DNA from: JAXLYE01 sp046351595
GTDB taxonomy: Bacteria > Myxococcota_A > Polyangia > Palsa-1104 > JAEUJZ01
DNA: 64,000 nucleotides
Direction of reading: 5' to 3'
Assembly (NCBI GenBank): GCA_046351595.1
Contig: JAXLYE010000002.1
Span: forward strand, 558,001-622,000
Notes under the pieces: generated by a model
Seen by the model: only the letters and a program-made list of their open reading frames with translations
What the model was told of the DNA's origin: nothing
The model's database searches: none
Position numbers and translations under genes: made by a program
Shown here: piece by piece, positions 38,718-51,600 of the stretch
Layout of the letters: every line of letters begins with the position of its first letter
Position numbering within the stretch: position 1 is the stretch's first letter

Positions 38718-39965
38718 ATGGCACAGGCGAGTCCCCCCCCTCCGACGGAGTCTGCGCAGGCGACCGCCAGCCCGCGCGCCGACGGCCACGCTCACGGTCC
38801 GCCCTCGGGTCCGGCGCGGCCGCGGCAGCCCGGCCCGAGCCCGCAGCAGCTCGAGCGCCAGAGCGCGTTCGCCTCGGCCCGCGCCCGCGAGCACCTGCGC
38901 CGCAGCGTCGCCCGCCGCGCCCGCGCCACCGTGCGCTACACCCGGCTCGTCGTCGCGCAGTTCTGGCGGTCGTTCACGCTGATCTTCATCCTGCTGGCGA
39001 TCGGCATGTTCAGCTTCCACGGCACCGAGATCAGCTCGATCGGCCGCCGCCCCGACTGGACCGAGAGCCTGTTCGCGACCTACAGCCTGTTCGGCTTCGA
39101 GGCCGTCTTCCCGATGCCGGCCCACTGGGGCCTGCGCTTCCTGTACTTCGTGTACCCGCTGTTCGGGCTGCTGGTGGTCGCGGACACGGTGGTGCGCGTG
39201 ACGCTGCTCCTGTTCTCGCGGCAGGAGAACTCAAAGGAGTGGACCAAGGTGCTGGCCTCGACGTACCGCGACCACATCATCCTGTGCGGCATGGGCCACG
39301 TCGGCTACCGCATCCTGGAGCGGCTGCTCCAGTGGAAGCTCGACGTGGTGGTCATCGAGAAGAACGCCGACTCGTCGTTCCTTATACGCGTGCAGCAGCA
39401 GAAGGTGCCGGTGCTGCTGATGGACGCGCGGCAGGAGGAGTCGCTGGTCGCGGCGGGCCTTGAGCACGCGCGCACGCTGGTCATCGCCACCAACGACGAC
39501 CTGGCCAACGTCGAGATCGCGCTCGACGCGCGGCGGCTCAACCCGCACGTGCGCGTGGTGCTGCGCATGTTCGACGAGAACATCGCCAACAAGCTGCGCG
39601 ACGCGTTCAACCTCGACGTCGCGTTCTCGTCGGCGGCGGCGGCGGCGCCGCTGGTCGCGGCGTCGGTGCTCGACCTGGACATCCTGGGCAGCTTCGTCCT
39701 CGACGGGCGCGAGCTGTTCACCGCGAAGCTCCAGGTCGAAGACGGCGCGGCGCTGTGCGGCATGTCGGTCGAGGATCTGGTGCACGAGCACCAGGTCATG
39801 GTGCTGTCGCGCAAGTGCGGCCTCGAGCCCAGCCACTTCGGCCCGGCCCCCTCGGAGCGGGTCGCTGGCGGCGACCTCCTGGTGCTGCACGGCGAGCTCG
39901 ACACCCTGCGCCGCCTGAGCCGCATGGCCCAGCGGCGCTCGCTCCTCAGCACGCCGTCGCAGTGA
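38718..39965 (+). CDS. Two-helix channel-like protein with TrkA-N (RCK) domains
   Basis: This 415-residue protein has a Pro-rich N-terminus, helix 1 (SFTLIFILLAIGMFSF), a pore-like loop, helix 2 (YFVYPLFGLLVVADTVV) and then an RCK domain starting HIILCGMGHVGYRIL, a Rossmann glycine signature, with a C-terminal TrkA-C part (about 340-400). The layout is that of a prokaryotic ligand-gated K+ channel. The expected filter TVGYGD is replaced by SLFGFEAVFP, so potassium selectivity is doubtful. It may conduct another ion or be a regulatory subunit. Confidence 0.8.
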   Translation: MAQASPPPPTESAQATASPRADGHAHGPPSGPARPRQPGPSPQQLERQSAFASARAREHLRRSVARRARATVRYTRLVVAQFWRSFTLIFILLAIGMFSFHGTEISSIGRRPDWTESLFATYSLFGFEAVFPMPAHWGLRFLYFVYPLFGLLVVADTVVRVTLLLFSRQENSKEWTKVLASTYRDHIILCGMGHVGYRILERLLQWKLDVVVIEKNADSSFLIRVQQQKVPVLLMDARQEESLVAAGLEHARTLVIATNDDLANVEIALDARRLNPHVRVVLRMFDENIANKLRDAFNLDVAFSSAAAAAPLVAASVLDLDILGSFVLDGRELFTAKLQVEDGAALCGMSVEDLVHEHQVMVLSRKCGLEPSHFGPAPSERVAGGDLLVLHGELDTLRRLSRMAQRRSLLSTPSQ

Positions 39966-40063
39966 CGCGGCGGCGGGCCTTCGGCGCTCCGGCGCGGGGC
40001 CTGTCGGCGTCTGTTCGCTGGGGTGGCGCACGGCTCGCGCGGCGGGCCCGTCGCTTTGGCGTC

Positions 40064-40086
40064 GGGCGCCTTGCGCTCCGGCGCCC
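40064..40086. terminator. GC-rich hairpin after the channel gene
   Basis: A perfect 7-bp stem GGGCGCC/GGCGCCC with a nine-base loop lies about 100 bp after the channel stop and just before the TATA array. No U-run follows, so termination is uncertain. Confidence 0.35.
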
Positions 40087-40118
40087 CCTGTGTCGTTTGC
40101 GGCTGGAGCGGCCGTTGG

Positions 40119-40290
40119 TATAGCGGCCGGCACTATAGCTGCGGGTACTATAGGTCTTACGGCTATAGCGCCTGCGACTATAGCTCTCGCCGCTATAGCG
40201 GCAGCCACTATACCGAGCAGCGCTATACTGAGCAGTGCTATACCGGAAAAAACTATAGTGGTCGGCGCTATAGCTTCGTGTGTTATAGCT
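40119..40290. repeat. Twelve-unit TATA array with exact 15-bp period
   Basis: TATA occurs at 40,119, 40,134, 40,149 and every 15 bp up to 40,284 without a slip, twelve times. Most units read CTATAG or CTATAC; several extend to the dyad GCTATAGC, and one to CGCTATAGCG. The other bases of each unit vary. The array ends five bases before the ATG of an HTH protein. Because 15 is a multiple of three, every frame gives pentapeptide repeats (for example YSxxx), but 12 of 12 tyrosine codons would be TAT in very GC-rich DNA, so conservation is at DNA or RNA level. It is best read as an operator or iteron array, or stacked -10-like elements. Confidence 0.85.
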
Positions 40291-40295
40291 CCGGC

Positions 40296-40700
40296 ATGCG
40301 CGCCAAGGCGGCCCGGGCCCAACGGGCCCCAAAAGACAAAGAGAAAGAAAAAGACCGAGAGCGAGACGCCAAGGCGGCGCGGCCGAGCCGGCGGCGGGCG
40401 GCGCGCATCGCGCTCGACCGCCACATCGTCGAGGGGCTGATGCGCGAGCTGGTCGGCGCCGAGCGGCAGCCCTCGGCCTTCCTGGTGTACCTGGCGCTGG
40501 CGGCGCAGGTGGCGGGGCAGCGGGTGCGGCGGGTGGCCGCCAGCTACCAGCAGCTGGCCGACGAGACGGGGCTGTCGCGCAGCGCGGCGCAGGCGGCGGT
40601 GCGGCACCTGCTCGAGCGCGGGCTGCTCAGCGTGCAGCGGACCGCGGCCACGGCGGTGCCGACCTACGTGGTCGAGCGGCCGTGGCTTCTGCGCGGCTGA
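40296..40700 (+). CDS. Winged-HTH protein downstream of the TATA array
   Basis: The ATG at 40,296 gives a 134-residue protein: a strongly charged N-terminus (APKDKEKEKDRERDAKAARP), then a winged helix with ASYQQLADETGLSRSAAQAA and VRHLLERGLLSVQRT followed by a wing. This pattern matches HTH_36/MarR-like domains seen in replication initiators and regulators. The frame continues upstream to 40,023 through the repeat array, but that part is repeat translation. It probably binds the array and controls itself; that is inference. No Shine-Dalgarno sequence is visible, so the mRNA may be leaderless or the start may be further in. Confidence 0.75.
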   Translation: MRAKAARAQRAPKDKEKEKDRERDAKAARPSRRRAARIALDRHIVEGLMRELVGAERQPSAFLVYLALAAQVAGQRVRRVAASYQQLADETGLSRSAAQAAVRHLLERGLLSVQRTAATAVPTYVVERPWLLRG

Positions 40701-40777
40701 GCGAGACGGCGGGGTCTGCGGCGGCGCCCGGTGCCTGAAACTGGCGGGCGGGCAGCGGCGGCGATAGGGTGTCGCCG

Positions 40778-43561
<2,784 letters not shown>

Positions 43562-44193
43562 GCGGCCGGCTTCGGCGAGGCCGCCGCGCTGTCACCTGCC
43601 TGCCCCTGTGCGCCACGCATCCGGCACACGCCGGATGACGGGCCGGCGCGCCGCGGGTCGGGGGCCGTGCCGGGCTGTCACCGATGAGCCACACGGCGGC
43701 TCTGCTGACATGTGTCAGGGAGGGGACACCCGGGTCGAGCCGCTGCGCCGGATCGGGGATCGGCCGATCGTGCGCATCTCACTGAAGTTCCTGCATGGCG
43801 AAGGTTGACCCGGGTTTTGGCTTTAGTGAAACTTAGGGCCAGCACGGGGCTCAAGCGGCCTCCGCGCGCAGGCTCAGGCTCATGCCAACGAAGTCAGAAG
43901 ACCCCGACGGTCAGGGCCCCGACGTTCGGGCCCCGTATGCCCGGGGGCCCCGTGATCACGACGGTGATCAGGAAGAGGATCCGCTGTCTACGTACGGCGC
44001 GATCCGAGCGTCCCTCTCTGCTCCTGCCGCGGGCACAGCGGCTGCGCGGCGCTCCCTGCTCGCTCCTTCTGTCGCTGCGGGTGTCGTCGCTGGCGCCGCT
44101 GGCATCCGCTCCGGGGCCGCCCGGGTCGCGCCGGGGCCGCGCCGTTCTTCTCCCATGCCTTCGTCCCTTCTGAGGAGGTCTCGGTAGTTCCCT
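43562..44193. other. Gene-free stretch with hairpins between transglycosylase and ATP-grasp genes
   Basis: A perfect 8-bp stem CATCCGGC-ACAC-GCCGGATG (43,618-43,637) lies 57 bp after the transglycosylase stop and may terminate it. A 12-bp palindrome CTGACATGTGTCAG lies near 43,705. GC-rich dyads occur around 43,915-43,970. Open frames here (for example 43,882-44,187) have low-complexity Ala/Arg/Ser translations and no homology I can name. Confidence 0.5.
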
Positions 44194-46446
44194 ATGAAGA
44201 TCGCCATTACACACAACCTCCGCCTCACCGACTCGGAGGAGGAAGCCGAGTTCGACCTGCCGTCCACGCTCGAGGCGATCGAGCAGGCGCTCTGCAAGAC
44301 CGGACACGAGGTCGCGCGGATCGAGGTCTCGGGCCCGGCTTCCCACCTGTGCGCTCGCCTTGAGGCCTTCTCACCGGACCTCATCTTCAACATCGCCGAG
44401 GGACGGCGCGGCCGCGCGCGCGAGGCCTTCTATCCCGCCCTCTTCGAGGAGCTCGGCTACCCGTACACCGGCTCGGACGCGTACGCGCTGGCGCTGACGC
44501 TCGACAAGGCTTTGACGAAGCTGGTGCTGCGCGCGCACGGCATCGAGTCGCCGATCGGCCGCGTCATGACCCCGCGCGAGTACGCGGACATGAGCAAGAT
44601 CGAGGGCTCGCTGGGCGTGCCCATCCCGGCCATCGTCAAGCCCAACTTCGAGGGCTCGAGCAAGGGCATCTCCGACGAGTCGGTGGCGCGCGACTGGAAG
44701 TCGCTGCGGGCGATCGTGCAGCGCATGCTCGAGCAGTACCCGCAGGGCGTGCTGATCGAGGAGTACATCCCCGGCCAGGACCTGACCGTGCCCTACGTCG
44801 AGGGGCTGGGCCAGGACGGCCTGCTGACGCCGGCGGGCTACGCCTTCCCCGAGGGCGTGCGCTCCAAGTACAACCTGTACGACTACCGCCTGAAGAACAG
44901 CGACAGCGCCAAGTCGGTGCAGGTGCGCTGCCCGCCGGATCTGCCGCGCGATGTGCTGCAGCGCGTGCGCACGATGAGCCGGACCGCGGTGCGCGCGCTC
45001 GGGCTGCGCGACGTGGCGCGCCTGGACTTCCGCATCGCCGACGACGGCCGCATCTACTTCCTGGAGGTCAACGCGCTGCCGTCGCTGGAGCCGGGCACCG
45101 CGATCTTCCGCGCGGCCGAGCGCGAGGGCATAAGCTACGACGGCACCATCGCCGCGATCCTCTCGAACGCGGCGGTGCGCTGGAAGCTGGTGCCGAGCGA
45201 GGTGGCGCGGCAGAAGATCAAGCCGCAGGAGAAGCTGCGCATCGGCTTCACCTTCAACCTCAAGCGGCCGGGCGCCAAGGCGGCGTTCGACGCCGACGCC
45301 GAGTACGACTCGCCGTTGACGATCAACGCCATCACCGAGTCGCTCGAGGCGCTGGGTCACGAGGTCGTGCAGCTCGAGGCCAACAGCGACCTGCCGGCGC
45401 GGCTCAAGGAGTCCAAGGTCGACCTCGTGTTCAACATCGCGGAGGGCCTGTCCGGCCGCAACCGCGAGGCGCAGGTGCCGGCGCTGTGTGAGCTGTGCGG
45501 CATCCCCTACACCGGCTCGGACGCGGCGACGCTGTCTCTGGCGCTGGACAAGGCGCTGGCCAAGAAGCTGCTGAAGCAGGCCGGCGTGCTGACGCCCGAG
45601 TTCCAGGTCTTCACGACCGGGCGCGAGAAGCTGGCGCCGCAGCTGCACCGCCGCTTCCCGCTGATCGTCAAGCCGATCGCCGAGGGCTCGAGCAAGGGCA
45701 TCATCGGCAAGAGCGTGGTCGACAACGAGGCCGAGCTGCGCAAGACGGTCAAGGAGCTGATCGATCGCTACAAGCAGCCGGCTCTCGTCGAGGAGTTCAT
45801 CTCGGGGCGGGAGTTCACGGTGGGCCTTCTGGGCGACCGCCGGCCGCGCGTGCTGCCGCCGATGGAGATCCTGTTCAAGGCGTCGGCGGACCAGCGGCCG
45901 GTCTATGACTACGAGGTCAAGCACAAGCCCGACTGGGAGCAGTACGTCGCGTTCCAGTGCCCGGCGAAGCTGACGCAGAAGGAGCTGCGTGCCGTCGAGC
46001 GTGCGGCGCTGGAGACGTTCCAGGCGCTGGACTGCCGCGACGTCGGCCGCGTCGACCTGCGCATGGACAGCGCCGGCAACGTCTACGTGCTCGAGCTGAA
46101 CCCGCTGCCGGGGCTGACGCCGGACTTCTCGGACCTGGTGCTGATCGCCAAGGCCGCGGCGGTGGACTACCGCACGCTGATCTCGGAGATCCTGGCCGGG
46201 GGCCTCAAGCGGCTGCGCGAGAAGCGGCGCGGTCCGCCGGTCGGGCAGCCGGGGCGTGCCGGCAACGGCCACGGCAACGGCCACCCGGGTCGGCCCGGCG
46301 CCAGCTCCGAGACGCCGGCCGACGCCGCACCGAGCACGCGCTCGGACACGGCGGACGCCAGTGCGCCGGCCGAGCAGGCCCCGACGAGCCGGCCGCGTCG
46401 CACGCGTGTGCGCCCGCCGCGCGGCACCGCGGCCCGCACCTCGTAG
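44194..46446 (+). CDS. Tandem ATP-grasp protein, two D-Ala-D-Ala ligase-like halves
   Basis: The 750-residue protein contains two copies of a Ddl-like unit (about 1-340 and 347-670). Each has an N-terminal substrate region (LIFNIAEGRRG / LVFNIAEGLSG), a YPYTGSDA / IPYTGSDA motif, the ATP-grasp lysine segments (IVKPNFEGSSKGI / IVKPIAEGSSKGI) and the metal-binding end (FLEVNALPSLEPG / VLELNPLPGLTPD). Both halves look catalytically intact. Ddl enzymes are single-unit (about 310-360 residues) and join two D-alanines; a fused pair may use other amino acids or act as a pseudo-dimer. A Gly/Asn/His-rich and Pro/Thr-rich tail of about 80 residues follows. The start is the first ATG; AGGAGG lies 17 bases upstream. 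Confidence 0.88.
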   Translation: MKIAITHNLRLTDSEEEAEFDLPSTLEAIEQALCKTGHEVARIEVSGPASHLCARLEAFSPDLIFNIAEGRRGRAREAFYPALFEELGYPYTGSDAYALALTLDKALTKLVLRAHGIESPIGRVMTPREYADMSKIEGSLGVPIPAIVKPNFEGSSKGISDESVARDWKSLRAIVQRMLEQYPQGVLIEEYIPGQDLTVPYVEGLGQDGLLTPAGYAFPEGVRSKYNLYDYRLKNSDSAKSVQVRCPPDLPRDVLQRVRTMSRTAVRALGLRDVARLDFRIADDGRIYFLEVNALPSLEPGTAIFRAAEREGISYDGTIAAILSNAAVRWKLVPSEVARQKIKPQEKLRIGFTFNLKRPGAKAAFDADAEYDSPLTINAITESLEALGHEVVQLEANSDLPARLKESKVDLVFNIAEGLSGRNREAQVPALCELCGIPYTGSDAATLSLALDKALAKKLLKQAGVLTPEFQVFTTGREKLAPQLHRRFPLIVKPIAEGSSKGIIGKSVVDNEAELRKTVKELIDRYKQPALVEEFISGREFTVGLLGDRRPRVLPPMEILFKASADQRPVYDYEVKHKPDWEQYVAFQCPAKLTQKELRAVERAALETFQALDCRDVGRVDLRMDSAGNVYVLELNPLPGLTPDFSDLVLIAKAAAVDYRTLISEILAGGLKRLREKRRGPPVGQPGRAGNGHGNGHPGRPGASSETPADAAPSTRSDTADASAPAEQAPTSRPRRTRVRPPRGTAARTS

Positions 46447-46461
46447 CCCCGCGCCCGCCGT

Positions 46462-46478
46462 ACCGCCGCACCGGCGGT
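46462..46478 (+). terminator. 7-bp perfect hairpin after the ATP-grasp gene
   Basis: ACCGCCG-CAC-CGGCGGT follows the stop by 15 bases. There is no U-run, so it may be a weak or Rho-assisted terminator. Confidence 0.4.
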
Positions 46479-46504
46479 CGGTCAAGTCGTCGTACACTGC
46501 GACG

Positions 46505-48655
46505 ATGCACTCCCATCAAGAGCTCGATCCACGGAGCCGGGGACAGGCCGGCTCTCCTCCTGCACTCCCTCCCGATACAAACAGGCGCTCGCCCGTGCGG
46601 CCCGGCAGGCGCTCGCTCGTGCGGCTCGGCGGGCTCGCGCTCCTTTTCGGGGCGGCGGCGCGTGGTGAGGCGCCGCCGAGCACCGGGCCCGCTGCGCCCG
46701 CGGCCGCAGCCCCGTCGGGCGGCTGGGCGCTGACGCCGCTGCCGCCGCAGCCGCTGGTCGCCGAGGGCCGCCTGCGCGGCGGCGCGAGCTCGGAGGCGCG
46801 CAAGGACTACGTGCGCAGCCACTACACCAAGTACGAGTTCCGCGTCCCGATGCGCGACGGCAAGCGGCTGTTCACGTCGGTCTACGTGCCCAACGACGCC
46901 GGGCCGGCGCGGCGCTACCCGATGCTGATGGTGCGCACGCCGTACTCGGTCGCGCCCTACGGCGCCTCGCGCTACCGCCCGGCCCTCGGCCCGTTCGAGA
47001 GCTACGACCGCGAGGGCTTCATCTTCGTCTACCAGGACGCGCGCGGCTGCTACATGAGCGAGGGCGAGTTCGAGAACGTGCGCCCGCAGCCGACCGCGCC
47101 GCGCATCGCCAGCGAGGCCACCGACACCTACGACACGATCGAGTGGCTGCTGCGCAACGTCGCGCACCACAACGGCCGCGTCGGCATGTGGGGCATCTCG
47201 TACCCTGGCTTCTACGCCGCGGCGGGCAGCATCGACTCGCACCCGGCGCTCAAGGCGGTGTCGCCGCAGGCGCCGATCGGCGACTGGTTCCTCGGCGACG
47301 ACATGCACCGGCACGGCGCCTTCGCGCTGGAGATGGCGTTCGGCTTCTTCGCCAAGTTCGGGCTGGCGCGCCCGCAGCCGACCGACCGCGAGGACTACGA
47401 GCCCTTCGATCACGGCACGCCCGACACCTACCGCTACTTCCTGGACCTGGGCCCGCTGTCGAACGCGCGCAGCCGCTTCGGTGCGCCGATCAAGTTCTGG
47501 GACGACTTCTTCGCGCACCCCAACTACGACTCGTTCTGGCAGGAGCGCAGCCTGCCGCCGCGCCTGCGCAACGTGCGCTCGGCGATGCTGGTGGTCGGCG
47601 GCTGGTACGACAGCGAGGATCTGTACGGGCCGCTCAAGATCTACGAGGCGCTGCGGCAGAAAAACCCGATGACGCCGACGTCGCTCATCATCGGCCCGTG
47701 GATCCACGGCGGCTGGTCGCGCACCGACGGCTCGGCGCTCGGCGACAGCGACTTCGGGATGAAGACCAGCGAGATCTACGCGCAGAAGGAGCTCGGCTTC
47801 TTCCTGCACCACCTGAAGGGCGCGCCCGCGCCCGAGCTGCCCGCGGCCTATGTCTTCGAGACCGGCGCCAACCGCTGGCGCTCGTTCGACGCGTGGCCGC
47901 CGCGCGCCGCGGTCGCGCAGAAGATCCTGCTGCAGGCCGGCGGTCGGCTGTCGCTGTCCGCGAGCCCCCCAGGTACGAGCGCCACAGGCGCCGCAGGCGC
48001 CGCAGATGACGGCGGCTTCGACGAGTACATCAGCGATCCGAGCAAGCCGGTGCCGTGCAGCGCGCGCCCGGATCGCGGCTGCCTGCGCTCGTTCTTCGCC
48101 GAGGATCAGCGCTTCACCGCGTCGCGCCCGGACGTGCTGGTGTACGCGACCGAGCCGCTCGCCGACGACCTGACGATCGCCGGTCCGCTCGAGGTCGAGC
48201 TGTTCGTCTCGACGACCGGCAGCGACGCCGACTTCGTGGTCAAGCTGATCGACGTGAACCCCGACCGCCTGCCCGGTCCCCAGAAGAACCACGACGCGGC
48301 CAGCGAGCCCGATCGAGGTGGCCAGCAGACGCTCCTGCGCGGCGAGCCGTTCCGCGCCCGCTTCCGCGACAGCTACTCGAGCCCGCAGCCGCTCACGCCG
48401 GGGCAGGTGACGCGCGTGCGCTTTGTGATGAACGACGTGTTCCACACCTTCCAGCGCAAGCACCGCCTGATGGTGCAGGTGCAGTCGAGCTGGTTCCCGT
48501 TCATCGACCGCAACCCGCAGACCTTCGTGCCGAGCATCTATCAGGCCGAGCCGCAGCACTTCGTGAAGGCGACGCACCGCATCCACCGCGGCGCCGCCAC
48601 CCCGAGCGGAATCACGGTGCGCGTGCTGCCGGGCCCCGACGCGCCGCGGCCGTAG
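46505..48655 (+). CDS. CocE/NonD-family (S15-like) hydrolase, probably exported
   Basis: The ATG at 46,505 gives 716 residues with a basic start and a hydrophobic segment (SLVRLGGLALLFGAAARG) that may be a signal peptide, although long N-terminal residues precede it. The alpha/beta-hydrolase core has DGKRLFTSVYVP, the nucleophile GISYPGF, the acid region VGGWYDSEDLYGPLKIY and the histidine in GPWIHGGWS. The C-terminal jelly roll (PLADDLTIAGPLEVELFVST) is typical. The family includes cocaine esterase, glutaryl-7-ACA acylase and X-Pro dipeptidyl-peptidase; the substrate is unknown. Confidence 0.85.
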   Translation: MHSHQELDPRSRGQAGSPPALPPDTNRRSPVRPGRRSLVRLGGLALLFGAAARGEAPPSTGPAAPAAAAPSGGWALTPLPPQPLVAEGRLRGGASSEARKDYVRSHYTKYEFRVPMRDGKRLFTSVYVPNDAGPARRYPMLMVRTPYSVAPYGASRYRPALGPFESYDREGFIFVYQDARGCYMSEGEFENVRPQPTAPRIASEATDTYDTIEWLLRNVAHHNGRVGMWGISYPGFYAAAGSIDSHPALKAVSPQAPIGDWFLGDDMHRHGAFALEMAFGFFAKFGLARPQPTDREDYEPFDHGTPDTYRYFLDLGPLSNARSRFGAPIKFWDDFFAHPNYDSFWQERSLPPRLRNVRSAMLVVGGWYDSEDLYGPLKIYEALRQKNPMTPTSLIIGPWIHGGWSRTDGSALGDSDFGMKTSEIYAQKELGFFLHHLKGAPAPELPAAYVFETGANRWRSFDAWPPRAAVAQKILLQAGGRLSLSASPPGTSATGAAGAADDGGFDEYISDPSKPVPCSARPDRGCLRSFFAEDQRFTASRPDVLVYATEPLADDLTIAGPLEVELFVSTTGSDADFVVKLIDVNPDRLPGPQKNHDAASEPDRGGQQTLLRGEPFRARFRDSYSSPQPLTPGQVTRVRFVMNDVFHTFQRKHRLMVQVQSSWFPFIDRNPQTFVPSIYQAEPQHFVKATHRIHRGAATPSGITVRVLPGPDAPRP

Positions 48656-48664
48656 CAGCGGCGC

Positions 48665-51600
48665 TCACTCGGGCGGCGTGGTTCCCGGCGCTGCGGTCGC
48701 GCTCGCGGCCGGGCGCTGCGCCGCCTCGGCCTGCGCCGCTTCGTCCTTCTTCCGCAGCTCCAGGTACGCCTCCATGTGCGCGATCGCGCGGCGCGGCTCG
48801 CCGTTCTGGAACTCGCTGCGCGCCAGGTAATACAGCGCGCCCGGGTGCTGCTCGATGTAGCTGGCATCGTTGAGCAGCGCCTCGAGGTGATCGACCGCGT
48901 TGTCGACCAGGTCGGCCTTGTAAAGCAGGTACCCGATGACCAGGCGCACGTCCGGCCCCATCTGCTCGATCCACGCCATCGGCCAGTCGCGCAGCGCGCG
49001 CAGCCCGACGATCCACTTCTTCCCGACGAGCGAGCGCACCGCGATCTGGTACTCCTCGCGGATCTTCTTCGCCTGCTCCGCGGACAGGCCGGCCGGGATC
49101 TGCACCGCGCCGATGCTCTTGCCGAAGCTCTCGTCCAGCCCGTCCCAGCCCGGCACCAGCGGCTCCTCGTGCTCGCCCGGATCGCGCTTGGCGAACAGCA
49201 CGAGCAGCTCCCCCAGGTGATCCGACTTTGTGCCAGCGCCGGTCGCCAGCGTGTGCACGTACATGCGCCGCGCCGCGTCCTTCTTGCCGTGCGCCAGCAT
49301 CGCGCGGCCGAGCTCCGCGTAGAAGTCGGCGCGCCGCGGCACGTCGAGCGGCCCGGGCGGATCCGACTTCTCGTCGGCGAGCCAGGCCGGTGTCTGGTCG
49401 AAGGGCAGGCCCTGGTGGACCAGGTAGCGCTCGAAGCGGCCGTACAGCCACTCGTTGCTGTGCACGCGCGGCACCGAGGACTCGTGGCGCATGTAGCCGA
49501 GCAGATCGCGCGGCGCCAGAAACTCGATGCGCGCGTTGTCGTCCGTGTTCAGCGCCGCGCCCGCGGTGAACGCCCACAGCTCGTCGGGCGTCAGCAGAAG
49601 GTCCGCGAGGATCTCCTCCGCCGACTCGACGCTCGCGCGGCGCAGCTCGGCGCGCAGGCCGGGGATCTGGAAGTTGCGCCGCAGCCGCCGCAGATCGAGC
49701 GGCATCGGCTTGTGGCTGGCGACGAGGATGACGTCGCTCGACAGGTGCTCGGCGGCGAAGACGTAGGTGTACGGGAAGACGCTGGCGAAGCTGCGCAAGA
49801 GCGTCTTGATGTTGGGCTGCGACAGCTCGTAAAGCTGCGCCCACTGGCAGAACACGCCGTCCTCGGCCAGCCGCGAGCGCGCGAGCTTCCAGTAGTCGAC
49901 CGTGAACAGGTTCGACACGCCCGTGATCCAGGGGTTTGACGGCTCGCTGACGATCACGTCGTACTTGCTGTCCGACTGCGTCATGAAGTTGCGGCCGTCG
50001 CCGATGATCACCTTGACGCGCGGATCGCGGCTGGGCAGGTGGCTGACGTCGGCGAAGTAGCGATCGCCGGCCTCGACGACCGCGGGCTCCAGCTCGATGA
50101 CGTCGGCGTGGCCGATCGGGAACTGCGTCACCGCGCCCGCGGTCACGCCCGAGCCGTAGCCGACGACCGCGACGCGCGGCGGCTTGTCGATCGCGGTCGG
50201 GTGGAAGAGCAGCGGCATCAGCCCGACCAGGATCTGCGTCGCCATGTCGTCGCCGTTACTGGCATCGACCTTGCCGTTGTTCTTGAGCGCGACGGTCTTG
50301 TCCCACTGCTCGACCGAGACCGTGGTCGCGACGCCGTCCTTGTAGTAGAGCAGGTTCGGCATCAGCCGGTTCTTGAGCTGGAAGATCGACTTGGCGATCG
50401 AGATACGGAACAGGCCGGCCGAGAAGTGCGCCAGATTCCAGCGCGGCGACAGCGCCACGAACCCCGCGGTCACCAGCACCACCACGAGCGCCAGCGGCCG
50501 TGCGCTGAGCGGGCGGCGCGGCGCGACGGGCGCGCCTTCGTTATTGATGGCGTCGGGATCCGCCGCGCGCAGCGGCTCGGCATTCCACAAAAGCAGCGCC
50601 GACAGGCCCGCCGTGATCGCCGCACACAAGAGCAGCCCGCGCTGCAGCCCGAGCACCGGCAGCACCACGAAGCCGGCGGCGAACGAGCCGGTGATCGCGC
50701 CCAGCGTATTGAGCGCGTAGGCGACGCCCACGTCCTTGCCCGCGCCGTCGACGCTCTGGGTGTAGATGCGCATGGTCAGCGGCATCACGCCGCCCATGGC
50801 CAGGGTCGCCGGCAGCATGGTCAGCGACGCCAAGACGAACTGCGTCAAGAGCAGCTCGTCGACGTTGAAGCTGCCGCCGCGCAGGATCAAGAGGAACACC
50901 TCGGGCAGCTGATCGAGCGTCAGGTACGAGTAGATCGCGGTGCCCAGCGTCAGCGCGTGCACCAGGCCCAGCGCCAGCACCGGCCGCCGGATGCCCGGCA
51001 GCATCCGCGTCATCACCGCGGCGCCGAGCGCCAGCCCGATGAGGAACGCCAGGAGGATCAGCGTGAACGAGTAGACCGACGAGCCGAGCACGATCGCCAG
51101 CGCGCGCGTCCACAGCACCTGGTAGACCATGGCGGTCGCGCCCGAGACCGCGTAGGAGGCGACCGCGATCTTGCGATTGAGCTGGCGCTTCCGCTCGCCC
51201 TCGCCGTGCTGCGCGCGCGGCGTCTGGGTCGGCGCGGGCTCGTCGCTGTCGTCTGGCGCGGCGGCGGGTGCGGCGGCGAGCTCGCGGGTGATGCGGCGCT
51301 CGACCACAAGGATGATGGTGGCCAGCGTCAGGTTGACCGCGGCGCCGACATAGTTGGTCGTCGTCACGCCGAGCCGCGGCAGCAGCATGAAGCCCGAGAG
51401 GAACGTGCCCAGCACCGCGCCGAAGGTGTTGAGCGCGAACAGCGCGCCGATCTGGGTGGTGGCGCCGATCAGCTCCTCGCTGCGGCCCGCCCTCGTCTGA
51501 TCGACCAGGCGGCGGCGCAGCGACACGTACTGCGACAAGAGCGGCAGCGTCGCGCCCATCAGCGTCGTCGGCAGGAGCAGCAGCAGCGCCGTGGCGAGGA

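Noticed and set aside
40023..40295. N-terminal extension of the HTH protein with YSxxx pentapeptide repeats
   Set aside because: All frames of the 15-bp array give pentapeptides and the codons show no sign of protein-level constraint, so it is treated as DNA repeat.
43882..44187. Small ORF ahead of the ATP-grasp gene
   Set aside because: Ala/Arg/Ser-rich low-complexity translation, no Shine-Dalgarno sequence and no recognisable motif.
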